From JAOUEA01 sp963825685 (lineage in GTDB: Bacteria > Actinomycetota > UBA4738 > HRBIN12), in NCBI GenBank assembly GCA_963825685.1, contig CAWGUD010000035.1, positions 34,976-98,975 on the forward strand: a DNA stretch of 64,000 bases. Direction: 5' to 3'. The notes below the pieces were generated by a model. The model was not told where the DNA came from and made no database searches. It worked only from the letters and a program-made list of their open reading frames with translations. Within the stretch, counting starts at the first letter, position 1. The number at the start of each line of letters is the position of its first letter. Positions 17,647-26,984 of the stretch are shown here, one piece after another. A program made the position numbers and the translations under genes.

Positions 17647-18601
17647 CGATCGCCTCCAGCCGCCGGACGACCTCGTCACGCAGTGGATCTGGCGAGCGCA
17701 CGACGGCGTCGGGACCGAACTGCAGGATGAGCGACGCGAGCAGGTCCGGGTCCCCCATCGGCACGTCGGCGACGATCCATCCCTGAGCGTCGACGTCGAC
17801 CTCCCGCGCCCCCGCGAACGATCCGACCGCCCACCAGGCCACGTCGGGTGAGAACACGATCTCGGCGTGATCTTCGGTCGCGGCGGCCCAACGACCCGCC
17901 TGCACGTGGTCGGCTGCGCGGAATCCTTCGGGCGGAGTCCCGCCCTCGCCGACGTCGTCGACGTCGCTCGTGAAGCGTGAGAGCCGGAAGGCCCGCACGT
18001 CGTCACGGTCCTCGTCGTGGCCGACCAGGTACCAATGGCCGCCGCGGAAGACCATGGCGTAGGCATCGATGACGCGCCGACCCGCGCGGCCCTGTGATGT
18101 CCGGTACCCGAAGCCGACCCGCCGGCGCCGCTGGGCGGCCTCGGCGCAGGCGATCACGAGGGCGCTCCGAGCATCGGAGCCGGATGCCAGCGGCCCTCCG
18201 GCCAGTCCGGCGAGCACTCCCCCGTCGGCGCCGTAGAGCAGCTTGCGCGCGGCCTGCTCGGCCCGGGTGTTCTCCCCGCCGCTCTGCGCCGCCACCAGCA
18301 ACGCACCGAGCTCCTCCGGGGTGAACGCGATCTCGGGGAGGTAGTACTCGTCCTTCGGGATGATGTAGCCCTGTTCGGTGCCCCAGACGTCGGTATCGAC
18401 GAGCTGGAGCGGGATGCCGAACTCGCGCAACTGATCCTTGTCCCGTTCGAACATGCGCTTGGCGCTGTCGACCTTGTCGGCACGATACGCGTCGAGGGTC
18501 TCCCGGATCTGCTCGAACGTGAGCGGGGTGGCCGTCTCGAGCAGCAGGCCGACGAGGTTCAGCAGCCGCTCGAGCGGCTCCATGCGTTCCTCGCGTGTCA
18601 T
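17639..18601 (-). CDS. pafB: PafB, WYL-domain transcription activator subunit
   Basis: 320 residues, paralogous to PafC. It has an N-terminal helix-turn-helix (LTFEQIRETLDAYRADKVDS), then a WYL domain with HWYLVGHDEDRDDVRAFRLSR and a C-terminal WCX-like region. It is the partner of PafC in RNA-polymerase-dependent activation of repair genes. A TATGAT box stands 8 nt before the ATG. The uvrA and uvrC promoters in this window carry a matching TGTC-N12-TANNNT layout. Confidence 0.9.
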   Translation of the reverse strand: MTREERMEPLERLLNLVGLLLETATPLTFEQIRETLDAYRADKVDSAKRMFERDKDQLREFGIPLQLVDTDVWGTEQGYIIPKDEYYLPEIAFTPEELGALLVAAQSGGENTRAEQAARKLLYGADGGVLAGLAGGPLASGSDARSALVIACAEAAQRRRRVGFGYRTSQGRAGRRVIDAYAMVFRGGHWYLVGHDEDRDDVRAFRLSRFTSDVDDVGEGGTPPEGFRAADHVQAGRWAAATEDHAEIVFSPDVAWWAVGSFAGAREVDVDAQGWIVADVPMGDPDLLASLILQFGPDAVVRSPDPLRDEVVRRLEAIVV

Positions 18602-18609
18602 CGTCGGGC

Positions 18610-18615
18610 ATCATA
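18610..18615 (-). promoter_or_regulatory. -10 box TATGAT before pafB
   Basis: TATGAT on the minus strand, 8 nt before the pafB ATG at 18601. The 46-bp gap to the divergent gene at 18647 holds no other clear signal. Confidence 0.6.
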
Positions 18616-18646
18616 GCCTCGCGATGCCGAGCGACCGGGTATCAAC

Positions 18647-19295
18647 GTGATCCGCACCCACCGGTTCCCCGACGGGTCCGCCGAGGTGACCGCCGACGTC
18701 GCGGTCGGGGTCGAGACCAGGACCGTGAGCGTGCCGCTCGGGCCGTACCGGGGCGACGTCGACCCGGCCGGACTGCGGAACACGCCGGTGGTCGTGCTCA
18801 CCTCCGAGGCGCTGGAGCCGACCGTCCGGGCAGGGGCCGCGCGGGCGGGCTCGGCCACGGTCCTTCTCGTCCAGGTCGGAGCCGGAGACCTGCTGGGAGC
18901 CGGATTGCTCGGGGCCGCGGAGAGCGCCGAGGTCCTGATCGCTCGTCACGTCGGTCGAGGCGGCGGCCGAGGCCCTCGTGGTGGTCCGAGCGCTGAGGGG
19001 TCGCCCGCTCCCCGTGGTTCCCTTCGACGATCGAGCCGTGGCGCGGCGCATGCTCGAGGGGTGCTGGGTGGACCTCGACGTCGCGATCCCCTCCGTCGAC
19101 GGCTCGAAGCGAGAGGTGGCGCGGAGGGTCGGCATGGATGCGGGGATCTTCTCCGCTCACCACGTCGTCGAGGTCGATCCCCGAGCCGGGCTCGACGAGC
19201 GGGATCCCGACGCGTCGACGCTCCACGAACTGGCGGCAGCCGCGGCCGGGGTGCTCGCAGGGAGGCTCGCCTCGGGGAACCGGCACTGGCGTTGA
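18647..19295 (+). CDS. Hypothetical protein (one frame break)
   Basis: About 215 residues when one extra G near 18953 is removed; the two halves then join as ARHVVEAAAEALVVV. No signal peptide, membrane helix or known motif is visible. The protein alternates hydrophobic strands (TPVVVLTSEAL) and alanine-rich helices, suggesting an alpha/beta fold. The GTG at 18647 is the first usable start; an ATG at 18624 with TAGCCT 4 nt upstream lies in another frame and reaches a stop after eight codons. It is divergent from pafB and precedes the DUF202 gene on the plus strand. Confidence 0.6.
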
Positions 19296-19322
19296 GGGCT
19301 CGCGGGCACCACGTGTGGCACG

Positions 19323-19701
19323 ATGCACCACGTGGTGACCTCGGACCCAGCGCCTGATCCCGCGATCGACGCCACTCGGCGAACGTTCCTCGCTGAGGAG
19401 CGCACGTTCCTCGCCTGGCTGCGTTCGGGCCTCGCGGCGATCGCCGTGAGCCTGGCGGTCGGCCGACTGCTCCCCGCGCTGCTCGACGCCGACCAGGCTG
19501 TCTACCGCGTCCTCGGGGTCGGATACGGCCTCTTGGGCATCTTCCTGATGGTCTACGGGGCGATCAGGCAGCGGGTGGTGGAACGACACCTGGTCGCCGG
19601 AGGGTTCGCTCCACTCCCGTCTGTGGGTCGTCGTGGTCCTGGGTGGCGCCGGGCTCGTGCTGGGCATCGCCACCGTCGCCACGCTGCTCTCAGGGACCTG
19701 A
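19323..19701 (+). CDS. DUF202 (YidH-like) membrane protein (one frame break)
   Basis: About 125 residues. The DUF202 signature is clear: RTFLAEERTFLAWLRSGLAA, then hydrophobic segments at about 35-55, 65-82 and a last one after the break (LWVVVVLGGAGLVLGIATVA). Removing one base at about 19620 restores the third helix and a stop at 19699-19701. Without that correction the frame runs on into the next gene and gives a false fusion. Function unknown; members are small inner-membrane proteins. Confidence 0.75.
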
Positions 19702-19718
19702 GGGGAAGGCGAGCTATC

Positions 19719-20537
19719 GTGGCGACCTTCCAGGGATCGGACGCGACGATCCACCTCGATCGGTTCGGTGCGGGCGCCGACGTGGTGTGGGTGGCCGGTG
19801 GAGGCAGCCCGGGCAGCGACTGGCACACGTACCAGATGCCGTACTTCGAGCGCTCGTTCCGCAACACGACGTTCGACAACCGTGGCATCGGACGCACGAC
19901 GTGCGATCGGCCGATGCCGTGGCCGATCGAAGACTTCGCCCGCGATGCGGCGGAGCTGATCCGCGCGGTGTGCGAACCACCCGTGGCGCTCGTCGGGCTC
20001 TCCTTCGGATCGGCGATCGCCCAGCAGGTCTGCATCGACTTCCCCGAGCTCGTGCGGTGCGCCGTGGTGATGGGAACGGGGGCCTGGTGCACCGGGTGGG
20101 GCTGGGACTTCCAAGAGGCTGAGATCGAGTTCCGCAGGGAGGGAGGGCGCCTCGACGGGCTGATGGGCGCCACCCACTACGCCGCGATGCTCTACCCGGC
20201 CCGGGTGCTCGGGGACCGGGAGCTGTGGCCGAGGTTGCGCGACCAGTTGCTCACCTGGATGGACTCCGGCGAGAACGAGACGTCGCTGATACCGCAGTGG
20301 GATGCCTCGCTCCGCTTCGATCAGCGTGCGGCGCTGCCGGGATGCGGGGTGCCGATGCACGTGGTCGCGTTCACCGAGGACGTGCAGGCGCCGCCCCAGG
20401 ATGGGCTCGAACTCGCGGAGCTCGCCGCGAACGCCGAGTACCACCTGTTCGAAGGTATGGGCCACGGTTCGATCTACGGCCACACCCATGAGACGCTGAA
20501 CCCGTTCATCGAGGACCTGATCCGCCGTTACGTCTGA
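19719..20537 (+). CDS. Alpha/beta hydrolase
   Basis: 272 residues. The nucleophile is in VGLSFGSAIA, the acid probably in FTEDVQAPP, and the His in GMGHGSIYGH. An early VVWVAGGGSPGSDW supplies the oxyanion hole. FDNRGIGRTTC is the usual DxRGxGxS-like segment. The start is GTG at 19719 with GGAAGG about 10 nt upstream, just after the DUF202 stop. Substrate unknown. It is convergent with pafA, leaving only 18 bp between. Confidence 0.85.
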   Translation: MATFQGSDATIHLDRFGAGADVVWVAGGGSPGSDWHTYQMPYFERSFRNTTFDNRGIGRTTCDRPMPWPIEDFARDAAELIRAVCEPPVALVGLSFGSAIAQQVCIDFPELVRCAVVMGTGAWCTGWGWDFQEAEIEFRREGGRLDGLMGATHYAAMLYPARVLGDRELWPRLRDQLLTWMDSGENETSLIPQWDASLRFDQRAALPGCGVPMHVVAFTEDVQAPPQDGLELAELAANAEYHLFEGMGHGSIYGHTHETLNPFIEDLIRRYV

Positions 20538-20555
20538 GCCTCGAGCCCGAGCGCC

Positions 20556-21914
20556 TCACATGTGGGCGATCAGCTGCTCGACGCGTTCGTCGACGCTGCG
20601 GAACGGGTCCTTGCACAGCACCGTTCGCTGGGCCTGGTCGTTCAACTTCAGGTGCACCCAGTCGACCGTGTAGTCGCGGCGCTTCGCCTTCGCCTGCTTG
20701 ATGAAGTCGCCACGGAGCTTGGCCCGCGTGGTCTGCGGGGGTTCGCGCATCGCGAGGTTCACCTGGGCGTCGCTGACGACCCTCTCGACCTTCCCGGCCT
20801 TCTCGAGCAGGTAGTAGAGGCCGCGAGAGCGGTTCACGTCGTGGTAGCTGAGGTCGAGCAGCGCGACTCGAGGAGAGGCGAGAGCCAGGTCGTGCTTGGC
20901 CATGTACCGCTCGATCATCATGCGCTTCGTGACCCAGTCGACCTTGCGGACGAGCCGCTCGGGCTCACCGTCGATCAGGGCGTCGAGCGCCTCGCGCCAC
21001 TCGCGCAGCAGCACCTTCGAGATCTCGTCGGCGCCGCGACGCTCGACGAACCGCTCCGTCTTCTCGTAGTACTCGACCTGCATCTCGATCGCCGTGAGCT
21101 CCCGACCGTTCGCGAGCTTGACGGTTCGCGTACACGACGTGTCGTGGCTGATCTCACGGATCGCGCGGATCGGGTTCTCGAGCGAGAGGTCGCGCATCAC
21201 GGTGTTCCCCTCGACCATGCGCAGGACGAGGTCGGTGATGCCGACCTTCATGAACGTCGTCCACTCGCTCATGTTCGAGTCCCCGACGATCACGTGCAGG
21301 CGCCGGAACCGCTCCGCGTCGGCATGTGGCTCGTCGCGGGTGTTGATGATCGGGCGCGATCGGGTCGTCGCGCTCGAGACGCCCTCCCAGATGTGCTCGG
21401 CTCGTTGGGCGATGCAGTACTGGGCGCCTCGGGGGCCGTGCAGCACCTTGCCCGCCCCACACCAGATCTGCCGGGTCACGAAGAACGGGATCAGCACGTC
21501 GGCCATGCGCGCGAACTCGCCGTGGCGCCCCACCAGGTAGTTCTCGTGGCAGCCGTAGCTGTTGCCCGCCGAGTCGGTGTTGTTCTTGAACAGATAGACC
21601 TGGCCGGAGATGCCCTCTTCGTGCAGGCGCATCTCCGCCGCTCCGAGCAGCGCCTCGAGGATGCGCTCCCCCGCCTTGTCGTGCGCCACGACCTCCTTGA
21701 CGACGTCGCACTCGGGCGTCGCGTACTCGGGATGCGAGCCGACGTCGAGGTAGAGCCGAGCCCCGTTCTCGAGGAAGACGTTGGACGATCGTCCCCAGTG
21801 CACCACCCTGCGGAACAGGTACCGCGCGACCTCGTCCGGCGACAGGCGCCGCTGCCCCCGGAAGGTGCAGGTCACGCCGTACTCGTTCTCGAGCCCGAAG
21901 ATGCGCCTGTCCAC
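20556..21914 (-). CDS. pafA: Pup-protein ligase PafA
   Basis: 452 residues, standard length. PafA phosphorylates the C-terminal glutamate of Pup with ATP and joins it to lysines of target proteins. The N-terminal RRIFGLENEYGVTC carries the catalytic/metal Glu, and YLDVGSHPEYATPE holds the conserved Asp near residue 57. LFKNNTDSAGNSYGCHENYL and INTRDEPHAD are further carboxylate-amine-ligase signatures. It lacks the extra loop found in Dop. The GTG start has TAGGCT 6 nt upstream, so it has its own leaderless promoter separate from prcBA. Confidence 0.97.
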   Translation of the reverse strand: MDRRIFGLENEYGVTCTFRGQRRLSPDEVARYLFRRVVHWGRSSNVFLENGARLYLDVGSHPEYATPECDVVKEVVAHDKAGERILEALLGAAEMRLHEEGISGQVYLFKNNTDSAGNSYGCHENYLVGRHGEFARMADVLIPFFVTRQIWCGAGKVLHGPRGAQYCIAQRAEHIWEGVSSATTRSRPIINTRDEPHADAERFRRLHVIVGDSNMSEWTTFMKVGITDLVLRMVEGNTVMRDLSLENPIRAIREISHDTSCTRTVKLANGRELTAIEMQVEYYEKTERFVERRGADEISKVLLREWREALDALIDGEPERLVRKVDWVTKRMMIERYMAKHDLALASPRVALLDLSYHDVNRSRGLYYLLEKAGKVERVVSDAQVNLAMREPPQTTRAKLRGDFIKQAKAKRRDYTVDWVHLKLNDQAQRTVLCKDPFRSVDERVEQLIAHM

Positions 21915-21920
21915 CCCGAA

Positions 21921-21926
21921 AGCCTA
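21921..21926 (-). promoter_or_regulatory. -10 box TAGGCT, leaderless pafA
   Basis: TAGGCT on the minus strand, 6 nt before the GTG of pafA at 21914. Confidence 0.6.
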
Positions 21927-21965
21927 CGCCGGGCCAGTGGGAACGACGGGAGGACGGGGCCGGCC

Positions 21966-22652
21966 TCAGCCGGCCAGGAGCCCGGCGATCTCGGGTTCCT
22001 CGAGGCGCAGGAACTTGCGCCGGTGCGACCGGGTGCGGTCGAGGATGCCTGCCTCGATCGCGTCGGCCTCGATCGTGCGGCTCTCGGGTGAGCCGAGCAC
22101 CTCGACCGCGGTCTTCACCGCGGTGGCGAGGTCCCACCCGGCGGTGAATCGCGTCTTGAGCAGCTCCATCAGGTCCTCGGCGTGCCCGCCGATCGCGACG
22201 AACTCGTGCTCGTCGGTCACCGAGCCGTCGAACAGGATGTGGTAGATCGCCGAGCCCGAAGCGTCGCCGTCGACCTCCCCCACCAGGATCTCGACCTCAT
22301 AGGGCTTCATCTGCTGGGTGAAGATGTTCGAGAGCGCCTGGCTATACGCATTGGCGAGGTCTCGCGCCTTCACGTCCTCCCGGCCGTAGGAGAATCCGCG
22401 GAGGTCGGCGAGGCGGATGCCGGCGATGCGCAGGTCCTCGAACTCGCTGTACTTGCCGACGCCCGCGAACGCGATGTGGTCGTAGATCTCACTGATCTTG
22501 TGCAGCGTGGCGCTCGGGTTCTCCGCGATGAACAGCAGCCCGTCGACGTACTCGACCCCGATCACCGAGCGACCGCGAGCGATGCCCTTGTGCGCGTACT
22601 CCGAACGGTCCTTCATCATCTGCTCGGGCGCGACGTAGGGCATGAACGACAT
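21966..22652 (-). CDS. prcA: 20S proteasome alpha subunit PrcA
   Basis: 228 residues. The N-terminal gate helix region YVAPEQMMKDRSEYAHKGIA and the ARGRSVIGVEYVDGLLFIAE strand are typical of actinobacterial alpha subunits. No catalytic Thr is exposed, as expected. It forms the outer rings of the core particle and docks ARC. The ATG at 22652 shares one base with the prcB stop (TGATG), so prcB and prcA are co-translated. Confidence 0.96.
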   Translation of the reverse strand: MSFMPYVAPEQMMKDRSEYAHKGIARGRSVIGVEYVDGLLFIAENPSATLHKISEIYDHIAFAGVGKYSEFEDLRIAGIRLADLRGFSYGREDVKARDLANAYSQALSNIFTQQMKPYEVEILVGEVDGDASGSAIYHILFDGSVTDEHEFVAIGGHAEDLMELLKTRFTAGWDLATAVKTAVEVLGSPESRTIEADAIEAGILDRTRSHRRKFLRLEEPEIAGLLAG

Positions 22653-23452
22653 CAGGCCCGCTCCTCGATCACGGCGTTCACGGCCGACTCGACCTCGGAC
22701 TCGGGCACCTCGTCGGCCCCCGTGGCGGTCACGGCGAGGACGACCGGGAAGATGCGCCGATACACGCTCGGCCCGCCGGTCGCGACGTCGTCCTCCGACG
22801 CGTCGAGCAGCGCCTCGACGGCGGTCGTGACCGCCTCGTCGCGCGTGAGGTCGGCCCGCCACCGCTTCTTCAGGGAGTTCTTCGCCGGCTGGCTGCCCGA
22901 CCCCGTGGCCTGGTAGTCGTCCTCTTCCCACCGTCCGCCGGTCGCGTCGTAGTAGAAGAGTCGCCCCGCCTCGCGTCGGTGGTCGAAGCCACCGAACAGC
23001 GGCACCACGACGAGCCCCTGCATCGCGAGCGGGAAATTCTGCCGGATCAACTGCGCGAGCCGGTTCGCCTTGCCCTCCAACGACAGTCGGTCCCCGGTGA
23101 GCTTCTCGTAGTGCTCCAGCTCGAGCTGGAAGAGGCGCACCATCTCGACGGCCATGCCTGCGGCCCCAGCGATCGCGATCGCCGAGTAGTCGTCGGCGGC
23201 GAAGACCTTCCGCATCGTGTCGTCGGCGATCGTGTAGCCGGCGGTCGCGCGCCGGTCGCCGGCCACGAGCACGCCGTCGGCGTAGATCAAGCCCAGCACG
23301 GTCGTGCCGTGCGGCACTCCGGCGACGGCCTCGGCGGAGACGGTCTGCTGGAGATGCGCGAGCGCGTCGGGCCGTGCGTCGCGGAGCAGGTCGACGAAGC
23401 TCGGGTTCGCGCCGAACGACGCGCCCGACAGGGGCAGGATGCCGTCGGTCAC
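22652..23452 (-). CDS. prcB: 20S proteasome beta subunit PrcB
   Basis: 266 residues including a propeptide of about 49 residues. Autocleavage is expected before Thr50 in GVPHG/TTVLGL, which becomes the catalytic nucleophile. Lys in GDRRATAGYTI (family Asp/Lys region) and the SGSQPAK segment support activity. It forms the inner rings of the proteasome. The GTG start overlaps the pup stop (GTGA). Confidence 0.96.
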   Translation of the reverse strand: MTDGILPLSGASFGANPSFVDLLRDARPDALAHLQQTVSAEAVAGVPHGTTVLGLIYADGVLVAGDRRATAGYTIADDTMRKVFAADDYSAIAIAGAAGMAVEMVRLFQLELEHYEKLTGDRLSLEGKANRLAQLIRQNFPLAMQGLVVVPLFGGFDHRREAGRLFYYDATGGRWEEDDYQATGSGSQPAKNSLKKRWRADLTRDEAVTTAVEALLDASEDDVATGGPSVYRRIFPVVLAVTATGADEVPESEVESAVNAVIEERA

Positions 23453-23655
23453 TCCCCGCCCTTCTGCACGTAGCTCTTCACGAACTCCTCGGCGTTCTCC
23501 TCGAGCACCGAGTCGATCTCGTCGAGGATGTCGTCCATCTCCTCTTTGAGCTCGGCAGCCTTGGACGACGACTGCACCTGGCCGGCGTCGGCGTCGCTCT
23601 CGTCGCCACCGGCGCCCTTGCGCTGGACCTTCTTCTGCTCCTGCTCTTGGGGCAC
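23449..23655 (-). CDS. pup: Prokaryotic ubiquitin-like protein Pup, ending GGE
   Basis: 68 residues: an N-terminal charged, Gln/Glu/Lys-rich part, a helical ARC-binding region (ELKEEMDDILDEIDSVLEEN), and the C-terminus KSYVQKGGE. The last residue is Glu, not Gln, so the deamidation step by Dop is not needed before ligation. The start is GTG at 23655 with AAAGGAG 7 nt upstream and a TAGGAT -10 box at 23680-23685. It is coupled to prcB. Confidence 0.96.
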   Translation of the reverse strand: MPQEQEQKKVQRKGAGGDESDADAGQVQSSSKAAELKEEMDDILDEIDSVLEENAEEFVKSYVQKGGE

Positions 23656-23679
23656 GGCACGGCTCCTTTCGTGCGACCT

Positions 23680-23685
23680 ATCCTA
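23680..23685 (-). promoter_or_regulatory. -10 box TAGGAT for pup-prcB-prcA
   Basis: TAGGAT on the minus strand, 24 nt before the pup GTG, with AAAGGAG (23663-23669) between. Unlike its neighbours this operon has a short leader and a ribosome site. Confidence 0.5.
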
Positions 23686-23742
23686 CCGGGGGTTTCGGAA
23701 CGGTCGGCCTAGGGCTGAAGCCCGAGTCGCATCCGGCCGGGA

Positions 23743-25227
23743 TCAGCCCTGCAGCTTGGCCACGAGCGAGGCCGCGTCGTCGCAGGCGGCGAGCAGATCC
23801 TCGACATGCGCCTTCGTGCCACGGAGCGGCTCACGCATCGGGATGCGCTGCAACGCATCCGCTCCGGTGTCGACGATCAGGGAGTCCCACGAGGCAGCCG
23901 CGATCGCATCGGGATACTTGTCGATGCAGCGACCCCGGAAGTATGCCCTCGTGTCGATCGGGGGTTCCATCACGGCGGCCTCGACCTCGTCGTCGGTGGT
24001 GAGTCGTTCCACCTTGTCGCTCGCCTCGAGGCGGTAGTAGAGGCCCTTGTCGCGTCGCACGTCGTGGTACTGGAGGTCGATCGCGCGGAGCTTGGAGTCG
24101 TTCCAATCGAGGTCGTCGCGATCGCGGTACGCCTGCAGGACCCGATGCTTGGCGACCCAATCCAGCTCGCGATGGAGCGTGTGCGGATCGGTCTCGAGAG
24201 CCGACAGCACCGCCTCCCACCGATCCAGCACCTCCCGGTTCTCGGGGGTGTCGTCCTCGCGTTCCACGTACTTCCGCGCGTGCTCGAGGTACTCCCACTG
24301 CAGCTGCACGGCGTTCACACGCCGGCCGTCGACGAGTCCGATCTCGTGGGTGCACGTGAGGTCGCGTGAGATCTCGTGCAAGGCCTGCACGGGGTTCGCG
24401 ATCGAGAGGTCAGGAAGGAAGCGGTCCTCGATCATCTTCAGGACGATCGCGGTGGTTCCGATCTTCAGGAACGTGGCGACCTCGCAGAGGTTCGCATCGC
24501 CGATGATCACGTGCAGCCGTCGGTACCGTTCGGGGTCGGCATGCGGTTCGTCCCGGGTGTTGATGATCGGGCGCTTGAGGGTGGTCTCGAGGCCGACCTC
24601 CGTCTCGAAGAAGTCGGCTCGCTGGGTGAGCTGGTAGATCCCCCGGCTCCGCTCGTCCCAGGGCGCCTCGGCCCCGACCTTCCCGGCGCCCGTGAAGACG
24701 ATGCGGGTGACGAAGAACGGCGTGAGGTCGCGAACGATGTCGCCGAACGGCGTCGCGCGATCGACCAGGTAGTTCTCGTGGGTGCCGTAGCTGTTGCCCT
24801 TGCCATCGGAGTTGTTCTTGTAGATCGAGAGCGGCGGCGCGCTGGGCATCGACCGGGCGACCTCGTGCAGGGAGCGTTCGAGGATGCGCTCCCCCGCCTT
24901 GTCGTGCACGACCAGTTCCCTCGGCGTGATGCACTCGGGCGTCGAGTACTCGGGGTGCGCGTGGTCGACGTAATACCGGGCTCCGTTCGGCAAGATCACG
25001 TTCGCGAGCCCGAGATCCTCGTCGCTCCCCTCACGGGCGGGCACAGGTTCGAACCCGCGAGCGTCACGCAGCGGCGACTCCTGCTCGTAGTCCCATCGGA
25101 TGCGCCGCAGCGATCCGGCGTACGTGGAGATCAGCAGCGATGACGACAGCACGGGGTTGAAATCGGGCGCCCCGGCCGCGGCGATGCCGTACTCCGTCTC
25201 GGTCCCGAAGACCTTGGGGATGGCCAC
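23743..25227 (-). CDS. dop: Depupylase/deamidase Dop
   Basis: 494 residues, longer than PafA. It shares the ligase fold (KVFGTETEYGIAA, YYVDHAHPEYSTPE, NTRDEPHADPERYRRLH) but has the extra Dop loop after strand one (SLRRIRWDYEQESPLRDARG). Dop removes Pup from conjugates and, where Pup ends in Gln, deamidates it; with GGE-ending Pup here only depupylation is required. The GTG start has TAAGGT 6 nt upstream. It lies between arc and pup as in most actinobacteria. Confidence 0.95.
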   Translation of the reverse strand: MAIPKVFGTETEYGIAAAGAPDFNPVLSSSLLISTYAGSLRRIRWDYEQESPLRDARGFEPVPAREGSDEDLGLANVILPNGARYYVDHAHPEYSTPECITPRELVVHDKAGERILERSLHEVARSMPSAPPLSIYKNNSDGKGNSYGTHENYLVDRATPFGDIVRDLTPFFVTRIVFTGAGKVGAEAPWDERSRGIYQLTQRADFFETEVGLETTLKRPIINTRDEPHADPERYRRLHVIIGDANLCEVATFLKIGTTAIVLKMIEDRFLPDLSIANPVQALHEISRDLTCTHEIGLVDGRRVNAVQLQWEYLEHARKYVEREDDTPENREVLDRWEAVLSALETDPHTLHRELDWVAKHRVLQAYRDRDDLDWNDSKLRAIDLQYHDVRRDKGLYYRLEASDKVERLTTDDEVEAAVMEPPIDTRAYFRGRCIDKYPDAIAAASWDSLIVDTGADALQRIPMREPLRGTKAHVEDLLAACDDAASLVAKLQG

Positions 25228-25233
25228 GCGGCC

Positions 25234-25239
25234 ACCTTA
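25234..25239 (-). promoter_or_regulatory. -10 box TAAGGT, leaderless dop
   Basis: TAAGGT on the minus strand, 6 nt before the GTG of dop at 25227 and immediately behind arc. Confidence 0.55.
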
Positions 25240-26976
25240 CAGGTACTGTCCGGCGTTCACGCGCTCCACCTGGCGGCCGTCGCCGTCGTGCCCGAGCAGC
25301 GTGCGCACGTACACGATGCGCTCGCCCTTCTTGCCCGAGATGCGCGCCCAGTCGTCGGGGTTCGTCGTGTTCGGGAGGTCCTCGTTCTCCTTGAACTCGT
25401 CGCGGATCGCGGTGAGGAGGTCCTCGGTCTTGATGCCCTTGTCCCCCATCGACAGGAAGCGCTTGATCGCGTCCTTCTTCGCCCGCCGCACGATGTTCTC
25501 GATCATCGCGCCCGAGTTGAAGTCCTTGAAGTAGAGGATCTCCTTGTCGCCGCTCGCGTACGTGACCTCGAGGAAGCGGTTCCGGTCGTTCTGCTCGTAC
25601 ATCTGCTCGACCGTCTTCTCGATCATGCGGAAGCACGCCTGCTGCGGATCGCCTCCGTAGCGAGCGACCTCGTCGGGGTGGATCGGCACGACCGGGTGCA
25701 GGTACTTCGACATGATGTCGGACGCCTGCTGCTGGTTCGGCCGCTCGATCTTGATCTTCACGTCGAGCCGGCCCGGCCGCAGGATCGCCGGGTCGATCAG
25801 GTCCTCGCGGTTCGACGCGCCGATCACGATCACGTTCTTCAGCGTCTCGACGCCGTCGAGCTCGCTGAGCAGTTGCGGCACGATCGTGGATTCCACGTCG
25901 CTCGAGATGCCGGTGCCACGGGTGCGGAAGATCGAATCCATCTCGTCGAAGAAGACGATGACCGGCAGGCCCTCCTCGCTGCGCTCCTTGGCGCGGATGA
26001 AGATCTCGCGGATCTGCCGCTCGGTCTCACCCACGTACTTGTTCAGCAACTCGGGGCCTTTCACGTTCAGGAAGTAGCTACGAGCGTCGGAGCGACCCAC
26101 GCGCTCGGCGACCTTCTCGGCGAGCGACTTCGCGACGGCCTTGGCGATCAGCGTCTTGCCGCAGCCGGGAGGGCCGTACAGCAGCACGCCCTTGGGCGCT
26201 TCGAGCTCGTGCTCGGCGAACAGCTCCGCGTACAGGAACGGCAGCTCGACCGCGTCGCGGATCGAATCGATCTGGCCCTCGAGCCCGCCGATGTCCTCGT
26301 AGCTGACATCGGGGATCTCCTCGAGCACGAGTTCCTCGACCTCTTCCTTCGGGAGCAGCTCGGTCGCCACACCGGCGCGGCCGTCGAACAGCACGTTGTC
26401 GCCCGCACGCACGTGGGTGGTGAGGAGCTCGCCCGCGAGGTGCGCCACGTACTCCTCATCGCCACGGCCGATCACGATCACCCGGTCGTCGCCCAAACGG
26501 TCCTTGACCTTCACGACCTCGCCGGCCCGATCGGGGTCGAGCACCTCGACGACGTTGAGGGATTCGTTCAGCACGACCTGGACGCCGGGACGGAAGGCGC
26601 GCTCGTCGATGTCGGGCGCGGGCATCACGCGCATCTTGCGGCCGGCCGTGACCACGTCGATCGAACCGTCGTCGTTGCTCGCGAGGTAGACGCCGAACGA
26701 CGCGGGCGGCTGCGAGAGCTTCTCGACCTCCTCGGCGAGGGCTTCGATCTTGTCGCGCTCGGCGCGCAGCGCGTCGGCGAGCTTCTGGTTCTGTCCGACG
26801 GCGCGTTCGAGTTGCTGGCGCGCCTCGACGAGCTTCTCCTCGAGCACGGTGACCTGGCGGGGGGCGTTCGTCAGCCGACGACGGAGCAGGCCGACCTCTT
26901 CCTCCAGGAACTTCACCTGGCCATGGAGCTCCTGCACCTGCGCGTCGTACCGCTCGACCTGCTCTCGATCCGCCAT
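25237..26976 (-). CDS. arc: Proteasome-activating AAA+ ATPase ARC/Mpa
   Basis: 579 residues. The order is an N-terminal coiled coil (about 3-88) that captures Pup, two OB-type beta domains (about 90-240), and one AAA+ module with Walker A GPPGCGKT, Walker B IVFFDEMDS, sensor ASNREDLID and RPGRLD. The last three residues QYL are the motif that docks onto the PrcA ring. The start is placed at ATG 26976 because GGAGG lies exactly 8 nt upstream; the in-frame GTG at 26985 would overlap that site. It unfolds pupylated proteins for the 20S core. Confidence 0.97.
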   Translation of the reverse strand: MADREQVERYDAQVQELHGQVKFLEEEVGLLRRRLTNAPRQVTVLEEKLVEARQQLERAVGQNQKLADALRAERDKIEALAEEVEKLSQPPASFGVYLASNDDGSIDVVTAGRKMRVMPAPDIDERAFRPGVQVVLNESLNVVEVLDPDRAGEVVKVKDRLGDDRVIVIGRGDEEYVAHLAGELLTTHVRAGDNVLFDGRAGVATELLPKEEVEELVLEEIPDVSYEDIGGLEGQIDSIRDAVELPFLYAELFAEHELEAPKGVLLYGPPGCGKTLIAKAVAKSLAEKVAERVGRSDARSYFLNVKGPELLNKYVGETERQIREIFIRAKERSEEGLPVIVFFDEMDSIFRTRGTGISSDVESTIVPQLLSELDGVETLKNVIVIGASNREDLIDPAILRPGRLDVKIKIERPNQQQASDIMSKYLHPVVPIHPDEVARYGGDPQQACFRMIEKTVEQMYEQNDRNRFLEVTYASGDKEILYFKDFNSGAMIENIVRRAKKDAIKRFLSMGDKGIKTEDLLTAIRDEFKENEDLPNTTNPDDWARISGKKGERIVYVRTLLGHDGDGRQVERVNAGQYL

Positions 26977-26984
26977 GGGTGTCA

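Noticed and set aside
19323..20537. A DUF202-hydrolase fusion
   Set aside because: One extra base near 19620 removes the third DUF202 helix and runs the frame into the next gene. Corrected, DUF202 stops at 19701 and the hydrolase has its own GTG with a ribosome site.
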